Source: Pseudomonadota bacterium (GTDB lineage: Bacteria > Pseudomonadota > Alphaproteobacteria > Rhizobiales > Rhizobiaceae). Taken from it: a stretch of DNA of 14,747 nucleotides. Shown piece after piece: positions 14,746 to 14,747 of the stretch (positions are counted from its first letter, which is position 1; every line of letters starts with the position of its first letter). The notes below the pieces were generated by a model. It searched no databases and was not told where the DNA came from. It saw only the letters and a program-made list of their open reading frames with translations. The position numbers were made by a program, and so were the translations under genes. The stretch spans positions 1-14,747 of the forward strand of contig JAEYXI010000515.1 in assembly GCA_023428515.1 (NCBI GenBank), read 5' to 3'.

Positions 14746-14747
14746 AG

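Overview
The window is a piece of a fungal mitochondrial genome, most likely from a filamentous ascomycete. It is very AT-rich, and TGA must be read as tryptophan (mould mitochondrial code 4): in-frame TGA falls on conserved Trp positions of cytochrome b and inside the homing endonucleases. Every recognisable gene is on the minus strand, so the biological order runs from high to low coordinates: cob, trnR(UCU)-like, trnC(GCA), cox1. A cob-trnC-cox1 order is what I would expect of Sordariomycetes; that placement is an inference.

Right edge to 14076: two short open frames run off the edge, followed by about 570 bp without a recognisable gene. From 14075 to 4269 lies a complete cob split into five exons (14075-13683, 12361-12318, 9274-9222, 7954-7622, 4630-4269). 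They total 1185 nt, which is exactly 394 codons plus TAG. Each 5' exon ends in T and each intron ends in G, the group I rule, and P1 helices can be drawn for introns 1, 2 and 4. Intron 1 carries a GIY-YIG ORF fused to exon 1. Intron 3 carries an I-AniI-like LAGLIDADG ORF fused to exon 3. Introns 2 and 4 share nearly identical group I core blocks placed 5' of their ORFs, and both are composite.

The main discovery is repeated nesting of homing endonuclease genes (HEGs). In cob intron 4 one LAGLIDADG gene is cut into three pieces by two different but related GIY-YIG genes. In cob intron 2 one LAGLIDADG gene is cut in two by a second, intact LAGLIDADG gene whose insert has its own convincing P1 helix. 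In the partial first cox1 intron a GIY-YIG reading frame is truncated and continues in frame into a complete two-motif LAGLIDADG protein. Short GC-rich hairpins, two with the same CAGTGC/GCACTG stem, sit at or close to these invasion joints.

From 4318 to 2251, between cob and trnC, there are: an unrecognised 171-codon frame overlapping the 3' end of cob, a short decayed copy of a cob 3' segment, clusters of CTTCGTAG palindromic repeats, a trnR-like cloverleaf, a decayed gene of about 195 codons, and a possible small membrane ORF. From 2118 to position 1 lie cox1 exon 1, which has no ATG, and the first part of cox1 intron 1, which continues beyond the window.
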